Assembly (NCBI GenBank): GCA_943328365.2 | Contig: CALPZT020000094.1 | Coordinates: forward strand, 1 to 6,517 | Direction of reading: 5' to 3' | DNA from: Bifidobacterium breve | GTDB taxonomy: Bacteria > Actinomycetota > Actinomycetes > S36-B12 | DNA: 6,517 nt | In this document: one piece after another, positions 1 through 4,711 of the stretch | Numbering within the stretch: position 1 is the first letter of the stretch | Layout of the letters: each line of letters begins with the position of its first letter | The notes under the pieces: generated by a model | Seen by the model: the letters and a program-made list of their open reading frames with translations, nothing else | What the model was told of the DNA's origin: nothing | Databases searched by the model: none | Program-made: the position numbers and the translations under genes

Positions 1-833
1 ACGAGGGCTTCGTCAACAGCTTCGCGTCCGAGTGGAACAGCGTGCCGTTCATGACGCAGGCCGACGCGACGGGCACCGTCTTCACGAAGGTCCCTCCAAC
101 CGCATTCCCCGTCGATTCGAAGGGCCGGACGATCTTCACTCGCGATGCCCAGGCGCACTCGGCCGGTGCGATCGCAGATCGACTCTCCGCATGGATGGCG
201 GGGAGGGGCGCGATGCCCATGGACTTCGACCCGTCCGAAGCCTCTCCCGAGCTCTTCACCACTGGGGACCAGACCTTCTACCAGGAGGGAGACAGCCTGC
301 CGGACCTCCTCAGCACCGTGACGCTCGAATCCTTCGACGGAGGTGCGTCCTACGGCCTGAAGTGGGCCGATCAGCGAGGCACCGGCCATCTGCCGGGCAC
401 GTTCAAGAAGGTGGGGGGCACGCGGGTCGCCGTACCCGAGTCGGCGGTGCCGAACGAGCTCGCTCGCGCGACCTTCGAACACTCGCCCGATCCGGCCTTC
501 ACGTACGCCAGCCCGAGATGGTGGCGTGCCAGCAGGTCGTCGTCGCGTGACTACACGACGAGGCTTCTCGACGGGTCGACTGTGACGTACCGCTGGTACC
601 GGTTCGTCGACCAGCCCGCCCTCCAGCGACTGAACCTGACCTCAAGCCAGGCCGCGGCCATGCAGCGAACCATCGTTCGCATGCAGCGCGCCTGGGCCAG
701 CGGCACCGCGTTCATGGCACCGCCCCAGGAGGGGGCTCTCGTCAGCCTCGACCCCGGCCTCCTCGTCAGGCCGCCTGCCGGGCTCGAGTACGGGTTCGTC
801 CCGTACGTCGTCAAGCAGACGAACGCGAGGTGA
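1..833 (+). CDS. Unrecognised protein, C-terminal part (open at left edge)
   Basis: The reading frame is open from the first codon in the window (codon at 3-5) to a TGA at 831-833, giving at least 276 residues; the true start lies outside. An internal ATG at 57-59 is the Met of the PFMTQ stretch and has no purine-rich ribosome binding site, so it is probably not the start. I do not recognise the family. The fragment shows no membrane segment, no Cys cluster and no nucleotide-binding motif. It is rich in aromatic residues and Gly/Pro turns, and the last 90 residues contain TYRWYRFVDQPALQRLNL, a helical stretch rich in Gln, Met and Arg, and a final GLEYGFVPYVVKQ segment, which looks like a folded beta-rich C-terminal domain. 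The gene faces the gene at 901-1764 tail-to-tail across 67 bp and is unlikely to belong to any operon visible here. Codon use (strong G/C at third positions) supports coding; function is unknown. Confidence 0.8.
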   Translation, partial: EGFVNSFASEWNSVPFMTQADATGTVFTKVPPTAFPVDSKGRTIFTRDAQAHSAGAIADRLSAWMAGRGAMPMDFDPSEASPELFTTGDQTFYQEGDSLPDLLSTVTLESFDGGASYGLKWADQRGTGHLPGTFKKVGGTRVAVPESAVPNELARATFEHSPDPAFTYASPRWWRASRSSSRDYTTRLLDGSTVTYRWYRFVDQPALQRLNLTSSQAAAMQRTIVRMQRAWASGTAFMAPPQEGALVSLDPGLLVRPPAGLEYGFVPYVVKQTNAR

Positions 834-900
834 CACGCGAATCCAACCAGGGCCCCGGCCGACGCGTCCTTCGTCCCCACCGGATGCGCAGGGAGCCAAC

Positions 901-1764
901 TCAGGAGGGCGCAGCCACCGGCATCCGAAGCGACGGGTCACGCTGGTACGCCCGGAAGAACTGCGCGATATAGCCCATCCGCTCGTCGAACACCTCCCAG
1001 GTGGTGGCCGCGGAGCCGTCGGTCGTGGCCCACTCGTGGCCATATGACCGCACGAGGGCATTGAGGCGTGCGTCCGATATCTCCGAGAGCGCGCGCGGCC
1101 ATTGCTCGCCGTGCAGATACCGGGGCAACGGAACCGGGTGGCTCAGGTCAAGCGAGCCCTCGGGTATCTCCAGGGTGACGAACCGGGTCGTGATGACCCC
1201 GAAGAGCCCGCCGAGCGGCATCGCATCATCGACGAAGTCGTCGGCGAGTGACTGCTCGTGGTGGGCGACGAGGAGATTGCCCCTGAGCATGGCCTGGGCT
1301 GAGCCGGGATCGTCGAGATCGTTGTCGATCGAGAGCGCCTCGGCGTAGGACGTGAATGCCTCGAGGGTGGTCGCGTTTCGTCCAAGGAGTTCGTCGGACG
1401 CGACGAGGGCTGAGAGCTCCTCATCGCTTCCCGCGTCGGCGAGCTCGAGGAATCGGACGAACTGGGGGGCGATGTCGGCGATGATCGCGACGTTTCCCTC
1501 GGCCACCTTGCCGGCCCCCCACCGAACCGGCGCACCCTCGCCCCTGATGAACCGGCCAGCGGTGAAGCTCGCCCACTTGCCGAAGGTGAGCCAGTTGGCG
1601 TCGATGTCGCCGAGGAGGGTCGCCGTCTCGCGGGAGAGGTCGTCGTAGGCCGAGGTGATGAGCGCATTGCGGGCCACCGGATCGGCCTCGCCCTCGATGA
1701 GGCGCATCCGCATGGCCCAGGCATCGGCCCCCGACCAGCGCGGCGGACCGGACTGTGGGTTCAC
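901..1764 (-). CDS. Unrecognised conserved-looking protein, about 287 aa
   Basis: The long GC-biased frame ends with TGA at 901-903. Three GTG starts are possible: 1794, 1770 and 1764. I prefer 1764 because a promoter-like pair (CTGACG, 17 bp, TATCCT) ends six bases before it, and none of the three has a Shine-Dalgarno sequence, so the message would be leaderless; the 1794 start would give 297 aa. Counting from 1794, visible blocks are ANWLTFGKWASFTAGRFIRGE (residues 66-86), GNVAIIADIAPQFVRFLELAD (100-120), and NLLVAHHEQ (173-181). These resemble, from memory only, uncharacterised actinobacterial proteins with a W-x-TF-x-x-WAS-x-x-AG and a HEQ motif. The protein looks mostly helical, soluble, without a signal peptide or membrane segment. 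The His-His-Glu-Gln cluster could bind metal, but no partner ligands can be named. It lies downstream of the alpha/beta hydrolase in the same direction and might be partly co-transcribed with it. Confidence 0.8.
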   Translation of the reverse strand: MNPQSGPPRWSGADAWAMRMRLIEGEADPVARNALITSAYDDLSRETATLLGDIDANWLTFGKWASFTAGRFIRGEGAPVRWGAGKVAEGNVAIIADIAPQFVRFLELADAGSDEELSALVASDELLGRNATTLEAFTSYAEALSIDNDLDDPGSAQAMLRGNLLVAHHEQSLADDFVDDAMPLGGLFGVITTRFVTLEIPEGSLDLSHPVPLPRYLHGEQWPRALSEISDARLNALVRSYGHEWATTDGSAATTWEVFDERMGYIAQFFRAYQRDPSLRMPVAAPS

Positions 1765-1770
1765 GGCCAC

Positions 1771-1799
1771 AGGATAGGCCGGGAATCGACGCACGTCAG
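1771..1799 (-). promoter_or_regulatory. Candidate leaderless promoter for the gene at 901-1764
   Basis: Read on the minus strand, CTGACG (1799-1794) matches four of six bases of the -35 consensus TTGACA, and TATCCT (1776-1771) fits the actinobacterial -10 pattern TANNNT. They are separated by exactly 17 bp. Only six bases (GTGGCC) separate the -10 box from GTG at 1764-1762, placing the predicted transcription start on that codon. The -35 box overlaps the upstream GTG at 1794, so that start could not be used from this promoter. Confidence 0.5.
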
Positions 1800-1830
1800 G
1801 CAGAGTCGGGAGGTTCAGCCAAGCGTGGCT

Positions 1831-2709
1831 TCAGCCCCGGCAGAAGCGGGCCCAGGCGTCGTAGACGAGGTCAGGGTGCTCCATCTGGGCGACGTGCCCG
1901 GATGCGGGCAGCACCACGACATTCGCATGACGGAAGTGCTTCGTGACGCGATGGGCAGCCCTCGAGTCGACGAGCGGATCCTGCCGGCCGTAGACGACGA
2001 GGGTCGGGCATTGCACTCGGCCGGCGAGCTTCCAGGGACGCTGCGGGCCGCGATCGACATAGGTTCGAAGGAGGCCTCGAAGTGAGCGCAGGAAGGCGTC
2101 GGCCGCGTAGGGCAGGTGATCCCGCGCCTCGGCCTCCTCGAGGGCCTCCGCGGTTCGCTGCTCGGGCACCCGCTCGGGGTCGCCGAAGCACACATCGACG
2201 GTGCCGCGCACCCGCTGTTCGGCAGGCACGGTCAGGTACTTCTCGACGAGCCGCTCCCCCACACCCGGCATCGCGATGACCGGCAGGTGCGCATTCGACT
2301 TCGTTGCATAGACGGACGGGAGCGCGGGCGAGATGAGCGTGAGGCTGCGGGCAAGATCGGGACGCCGCGCGGCCAATTGCAGCGCGACAGCCCCACCGAG
2401 CGAGTTCCCGAGAATGTGGACAGGCGCGCCGCCGAGCTCGTCGACGATGAACTCGGCAACCCCGGCGGCATGCCCAGCAGGGGTCATGTCGCCGTCACGT
2501 GGCGGCGGTGACTGGCCGAACCCTCCGAGGTCGATCGCATACCCGTCGACGTCCGACTGCATCGCAGCCATGAGATCGGTCCAGTTGAGCGAGGAGCCGC
2601 CAAGGCCGTGGATGAACACGGCCCCCGGCGCTCCCGGTGTCGTCGATGGCGCGTGGCGCACAGCAAGGGTCCGCGACGGAAGGAAGGCATCGGTTCTGGG
2701 CCAGGGCAT
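1831..2709 (-). CDS. Alpha/beta-hydrolase fold protein
   Basis: This is a serine hydrolase of the alpha/beta fold, the class that includes esterases, lipases and C-C bond hydrolases; the substrate cannot be told from sequence. I place the start at ATG 2709-2707 (292 aa) because the near-perfect ribosome binding site GGAGGTGA sits eight bases upstream; a longer GTG start at 2727 would put that site inside the gene. Counting from this ATG, the fold signature is complete: oxyanion-hole HGLGG at 34-38, DLGGFGQS after strand 4 (60-67), nucleophile elbow GNSLGG with Ser103, acid Asp244 in GRQDPLVD, and catalytic His272 in SGHVAQMEHP. A helical cap spans about residues 130-220. There is no signal peptide, so it is probably cytoplasmic. 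The gene is divergent from a TetR regulator across 65 bp containing a palindrome, so TetR control is likely. It ends 66 bp before the next gene in the same direction. Confidence 0.92.
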   Translation of the reverse strand: MPWPRTDAFLPSRTLAVRHAPSTTPGAPGAVFIHGLGGSSLNWTDLMAAMQSDVDGYAIDLGGFGQSPPPRDGDMTPAGHAAGVAEFIVDELGGAPVHILGNSLGGAVALQLAARRPDLARSLTLISPALPSVYATKSNAHLPVIAMPGVGERLVEKYLTVPAEQRVRGTVDVCFGDPERVPEQRTAEALEEAEARDHLPYAADAFLRSLRGLLRTYVDRGPQRPWKLAGRVQCPTLVVYGRQDPLVDSRAAHRVTKHFRHANVVVLPASGHVAQMEHPDLVYDAWARFCRG

Positions 2710-2717
2710 GGGGAGGC

Positions 2718-2725
2718 TCACCTCC
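2718..2725 (-). promoter_or_regulatory. Strong Shine-Dalgarno deciding the hydrolase start
   Basis: GGAGGTGA on the minus strand is almost fully complementary to the 16S rRNA 3' end and lies eight bases before ATG 2709. It lies within the first codons of the longer GTG-initiated frame from 2727, which argues against that start. Confidence 0.7.
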
Positions 2726-2732
2726 ACAGATT

Positions 2733-2749
2733 ACCCGTGGCGCACCGGT
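2733..2749. promoter_or_regulatory. Imperfect 17-bp palindrome, candidate TetR operator
   Basis: ACCCGTGGCGCACCGGT reads nearly the same on both strands: half-sites ACCxGTG and CACxGGT around a three-base centre at 2741, with only the fourth base of each arm breaking symmetry. It sits in the gap between the divergent hydrolase and TetR genes, 14 bp upstream of the TetR -10 candidate and so over its -35 position, and next to a TAATCT (2733-2728) on the hydrolase strand. TetR dimers typically bind 15-20 bp palindromes in such divergent gaps and repress both directions. Binding here is inference. Confidence 0.5.
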
Positions 2750-2762
2750 TTTCCCCCGTGGC

Positions 2763-2768
2763 TAGCAT
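2763..2768 (+). promoter_or_regulatory. Candidate -10 box of a leaderless TetR gene
   Basis: TAGCAT fits TANNNT and is followed by six bases (TCGGCC) and then the ATG at 2775, so transcription would begin on the start codon. No Shine-Dalgarno precedes this ATG. No good -35 match is present at 16-18 bp upstream, where the palindrome lies instead. Confidence 0.45.
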
Positions 2769-2774
2769 TCGGCC

Positions 2775-3440
2775 ATGAGCATCGTTCCCCCCGCGCGCAT
2801 GCCCAAGGAGCAGCGCCGCACCCAGGTGCTCGATGCCGCGCGGGCCGTGTTCGTCGAGTCGGGCTACTACGCGGCGGGCATGGATGTCATCGCCGAACGG
2901 GCCGGCGTATCCAAGCCCGTCCTCTATCAGCACTTTCCGAGCAAGCTTGATCTCTACCTCGCCCTCCTCGACGCCGGGCTCGAGGAACTCCTCGAGGCAA
3001 CCGACGCCGCCGCACGGGAGACCACCGACAACAAGCTCCGGGTCCAGCGAACGATGCGCGCCTACTTCGCCTTCGTCGATAACCCTGACGGGGCATACCG
3101 CCTCGTGTTCGAGAGCGATCTCATGAACGAGCCTGCGGTGAGCGTTCGCGTCGAGGCCGCCAATCATGAGATCGCCAAGCGCATCGCGAAGGTCATCTCA
3201 CAGGACACCGGCCTTCGTCCTGACGAGGCCCTCCTCCTCGGTTCGGGCATGCAGGGCATGGCACAGGTGGCGGCTCGTCGCTGGCTCGCCCACGACAGCG
3301 TGCTCATGACCCGCGACGAGGCTGCCGATCTCATAGCGGCGCTCGCCTGGCGCGGCATTCGCGGGTTCCCCCTCACCCACCCGCCGCACGAGATCACTCA
3401 CCCGCCGCACGACATCGCGATGGGTGCCTCGGCCGACTAG
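2775..3440 (+). CDS. TetR/AcrR-family transcriptional regulator (Rv3208-like)
   Basis: A 221-residue DNA-binding repressor, the usual length for TetR proteins. The N-terminal domain is clear: RRTQVLDAARAVFVESGYYA (14-33) gives helix 1, and VIAERAGVSKPVLYQHFPSKLDLY (38-61) carries the helix-turn-helix and the hallmark YQHFPSK. Residues about 75-200 form the variable helical ligand-binding and dimerisation domain. The tail at 201-214 is a tandem heptad THPPHEI-THPPHDI. ATG 2775 is chosen because of the adjacent -10-like TAGCAT and full domain coverage; the next ATG (2799) has no ribosome binding site. By position (followed by DUF3107, ferritin-like protein and helicase) it corresponds to mycobacterial Rv3208, from memory. 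It likely represses itself and the divergent hydrolase through the 2733-2749 palindrome; the inducer is unknown. Confidence 0.93.
   Translation: MSIVPPARMPKEQRRTQVLDAARAVFVESGYYAAGMDVIAERAGVSKPVLYQHFPSKLDLYLALLDAGLEELLEATDAAARETTDNKLRVQRTMRAYFAFVDNPDGAYRLVFESDLMNEPAVSVRVEAANHEIAKRIAKVISQDTGLRPDEALLLGSGMQGMAQVAARRWLAHDSVLMTRDEAADLIAALAWRGIRGFPLTHPPHEITHPPHDIAMGASAD
3378..3416 (+). repeat. Two-copy 21-bp-period repeat in the TetR 3' end
   Basis: The 18-bp unit CACCCGCCGCACGAGATC (3378-3395) recurs at 3399-3416 with one mismatch (C for G), with a period of 21 bp, i.e. seven codons. It encodes THPPHEI followed by THPPHDI at the C-terminus of the regulator. Near-identity at the DNA level suggests a recent tandem duplication. 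Confidence 0.75.
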
Positions 3441-3446
3441 TCTGAG

Positions 3447-3463
3447 GCGAGGATCACCCTCGC
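3447..3463 (+). terminator. Small GC-rich hairpin after the TetR stop codon
   Basis: GCGAGG (3447-3452) pairs perfectly with CCTCGC (3458-3463) around the five-base loop ATCAC, beginning six bases after the TetR stop. No T-run follows, so it is not a canonical intrinsic terminator. It may slow or partly terminate transcription or protect the 3' end between TetR and the DUF3107 gene. The rest of the 111-bp gap shows no convincing promoter, only a short direct repeat ACGACATCA (3482-3490 and 3496-3504). Confidence 0.35.
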
Positions 3464-3538
3464 GCGGCGAGCACGATCCCCACGACATCACAGCAACGAC
3501 ATCAGATCGACAACACTTCGATTCGACGCAATCCCTTC

Positions 3539-3544
3539 GGAAGG
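3539..3544 (+). promoter_or_regulatory. Ribosome binding site of the DUF3107 gene
   Basis: GGAAGG lies seven bases before the GTG at 3552. It is the only purine-rich Shine-Dalgarno-like element near the start and supports this non-ATG initiation codon. Confidence 0.55.
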
Positions 3545-3551
3545 CAGCCCA

Positions 3552-3779
3552 GTGGACATCAAGATCGGCGTGCAGGACACCCCCCGCGAGATCACCATCG
3601 AGAGCGCTCAATCCCCAGAGGACGTCACGCGGGCGGTCGAGGCAGCGATCAATGCCGGCACCCTCCTGTCGCTCACCGATGACCGCGGCCGCACGGTGCT
3701 CGTGCCGGGCGGCAAGATCGCCTATGTCGAGATCGGGCCAGCATCAACACGCAAGGTGGGTTTCGGCTCCACGATGTAG
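3552..3779 (+). CDS. DUF3107 family small protein (TB9.4/Rv3208A-like)
   Basis: A 75-residue protein of the actinobacterial family DUF3107. Function is not established. Family features seen are an N-terminal MDIKIGVQDTPREI strand pair, the middle helix SPEDVTRAVEAAINAG, the LLSLTDDRGRTVLVPGGKIAYVEIG beta section (residues 38-62), and a final RKVGFG. It is somewhat shorter than my recollection of the mycobacterial homologue (about 90 aa) but complete at both ends. The start is GTG 3552, supported by GGAAGG seven bases upstream and by the family-like MDIKIG beginning. It has no signal peptide or membrane segment. It lies downstream of the TetR gene, as Rv3208A does after Rv3208, and may be read through from it or from an unseen promoter in the 111-bp gap. 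It converges on the ferritin-like gene. Confidence 0.9.
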   Translation: MDIKIGVQDTPREITIESAQSPEDVTRAVEAAINAGTLLSLTDDRGRTVLVPGGKIAYVEIGPASTRKVGFGSTM

Positions 3780-3797
3780 CGCAACCAGCCCCAGCGC

Positions 3798-3869
3798 CGG
3801 TTTGGGCAGGACGATGCTGCTCCGTCCCGTCCTATGGCCCCATCACGCGACATCAACCTGCCCAAACCG
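3798..3869. repeat. Perfect 13-bp inverted repeat in a convergent gap
   Basis: CGGTTTGGGCAGG (3798-3810) is the exact reverse complement of CCTGCCCAAACCG (3857-3869). After a 2x2 mismatch the pairing resumes for four pairs (GATG 3813-3816 with CATC 3851-3854), giving a 17-pair stem closing a loop of about 34 bases. The structure begins 19 bp after the DUF3107 stop and ends 33 bp before the stop of the opposing ferritin-like gene. A role as a two-way transcription terminator fits the position, but the long loop and the absence of a clear T-run are atypical. A small non-autonomous repeat element is the alternative. No target duplication was seen. Confidence 0.7.
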
Positions 3870-3901
3870 AGGGTGGCGGGTCGGTGTTGGCCGGCGGGGG
3901 G

Positions 3902-4594
3902 TCAGGCCGAGAGGCCGAGGGCGCTCATTCGCCTGCTGTGGTTCTCGGTGAGGCGCGCGAGCATCCGCCCCATCTCGGCGAGATCAGCGCCCGGCCGGTC
4001 GACGCCGCCGACGAGCAGCGCCGAGAGTCCATCGCGCTCGGCCGCCACGCGCTGGGCCTGCGAGAGCGCCTCGCCGACCAGCCGGCGACCCCACAGCGCG
4101 AGCCTGCCGGCAACGCGCGGATCCTCAGCGATCGCCCCGCGCACCCGCTCGACAATGAACGCCGACTGGCCGAGGTCATCGCACACCCGCTCGACGAGTT
4201 CCCTCGTGTCCTCGTCGACGTAGGCCGCGACCTCGCGGTAGAAATCCATGGCGATGCCGTCGCCCACGAAGGCCTTCACCATGCCCTCGAGCCAGTCGCT
4301 CGGAGCCGTATGGGAGTGAAACTCCTCGAGCGGCCGGCGGAATGGCGCCATCGCTTCCTCCGGTCGCACGCCGAGTTCGATGAGGCGATCGTTGAGAGTC
4401 GTGAAGTGCTGGAACTCGCGGGTCGCCAGCGCAGCGAGCGCCGCCTTGTCGTCGATCTCAGGAGCCATGGACGCATCTGCTGCGGTGCGCTCGAATGCGG
4501 TGAGCTCACCGTACGCGAGGACGCCGAGCAGGTCGATCACCGCTGCGCGGTAGTCGGGATCTGTCTCGAGGGCTTCTGGCGAGGGCGGAGTCAT
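3902..4594 (-). CDS. Ferritin-like fold protein, MiaE-like (Rv3210c-like)
   Basis: A 230-residue, mostly helical protein matching the actinobacterial ferritin-like family related to tRNA-(ms2io6A)-hydroxylase MiaE. Helix 1 carries YGELTAFERTA with Glu30, and helix 2 carries TREFQHF with Glu60 and His63, the classic first half of a carboxylate-bridged diiron site. The second half is less standard: where E-x-x-H would be expected, DDLGQSAF gives Asp140 and Gln143, so catalytic iron binding is uncertain. The C-terminal part has the conserved-looking DPRVAGRLALWGRRLVGEALSQAQ segment. MiaE hydroxylates a modified adenosine next to the anticodon, but this branch has not to my knowledge been shown to do so, so the role stays open. 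The ATG at 4594-4592 has no Shine-Dalgarno and is preceded by TAGCCT nine bases upstream. The position opposite DUF3107 and divergent from the helicase matches Rv3210c, from memory. Confidence 0.88.
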   Translation of the reverse strand: MTPPSPEALETDPDYRAAVIDLLGVLAYGELTAFERTAADASMAPEIDDKAALAALATREFQHFTTLNDRLIELGVRPEEAMAPFRRPLEEFHSHTAPSDWLEGMVKAFVGDGIAMDFYREVAAYVDEDTRELVERVCDDLGQSAFIVERVRGAIAEDPRVAGRLALWGRRLVGEALSQAQRVAAERDGLSALLVGGVDRPGADLAEMGRMLARLTENHSRRMSALGLSA

Positions 4595-4603
4595 AGTGAG
4601 GGA

Positions 4604-4609
4604 AGGCTA
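4604..4609 (-). promoter_or_regulatory. Candidate -10 box of the ferritin-like gene
   Basis: TAGCCT on the minus strand fits TANNNT and lies nine bases before the ATG at 4594, so the message would have a two- or three-base leader or none. No Shine-Dalgarno is present and no good -35 lies at the right distance (CTGACG at 4625-4620 is only 10 bp away), so this is tentative. Confidence 0.3.
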
Positions 4610-4661
4610 CCCACAAACACGTCAGATGGAGGCGATTGAGCGTGAGGAAGGTAGGCTGCAG

Positions 4662-4693
4662 GGGCGTGGCGAGATTTTCCTCGCCCTGCGCCC
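4662..4693 (+). promoter_or_regulatory. Leader hairpin just upstream of the helicase ribosome binding site
   Basis: GGCGAG (4668-4673) pairs perfectly with CTCGCC (4680-4685) around loop ATTTTC. After an internal loop (T against CTG), the outer arms GGGCG (4662-4666) and CGCCC (4689-4693) also pair, giving 11 G/C-rich pairs in 32 bases. It ends nine bases before the GGAG at 4703. It could act in translational or stability control of the helicase mRNA, provided transcription starts upstream of 4662. No clear promoter was found: TAGGCT (4652-4657) is -10-like but would start transcription inside the left arm. Confidence 0.5.
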
Positions 4694-4702
4694 TCGAATA
4701 CT

Positions 4703-4706
4703 GGAG
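4703..4706 (+). promoter_or_regulatory. Ribosome binding site supporting a CTG start
   Basis: GGAG precedes the CTG at 4712 by five bases. It is the only Shine-Dalgarno-like sequence between the upstream in-frame stop (TAG 4652-4654) and the Q-motif of the helicase, so it is the likely initiation site although the codon is not ATG, GTG or TTG. Confidence 0.5.
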
Positions 4707-4711
4707 CAATC

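Noticed and set aside
834..900. Possible terminator between the first two convergent genes
   Set aside because: Only short palindromes (GGCCCCGGCC at 851-860 and GACGCGTC at 861-868) are present; no stem of useful length and no T-run.
642..1061. Minus-strand and overlapping frames around 551-1061
   Set aside because: They lie opposite the partial gene at 1-833 and its gap, have Arg/Pro/Ser-biased shadow composition typical of GC-rich DNA, and show no motif or ribosome binding site.
2728..2733. TAATCT as -10 box of the hydrolase
   Set aside because: It fits TANNNT, but a start six or seven bases downstream would fall inside the ribosome binding site GGAGGTGA, and no -35 match lies 17 bp upstream. 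Not listed as a promoter.
3482..3504. Direct repeat ACGACATCA (two copies, period 14) upstream of the DUF3107 gene
   Set aside because: Could be an activator site, but the nine-base unit is simple and a similar word also occurs in the TetR coding end at 3410-3417; probably chance.
3884..4639. 251-residue plus-strand frame opposite the ferritin-like gene
   Set aside because: It is the antisense shadow of a gene with a recognisable ferritin-like fold; no motifs or ribosome binding site, and it would read through the inverted-repeat gap.
4652..4657. TAGGCT as -10 box of the helicase
   Set aside because: No -35 match at 16-18 bp, and its predicted start would fall in the left arm of the leader hairpin; too weak to list.
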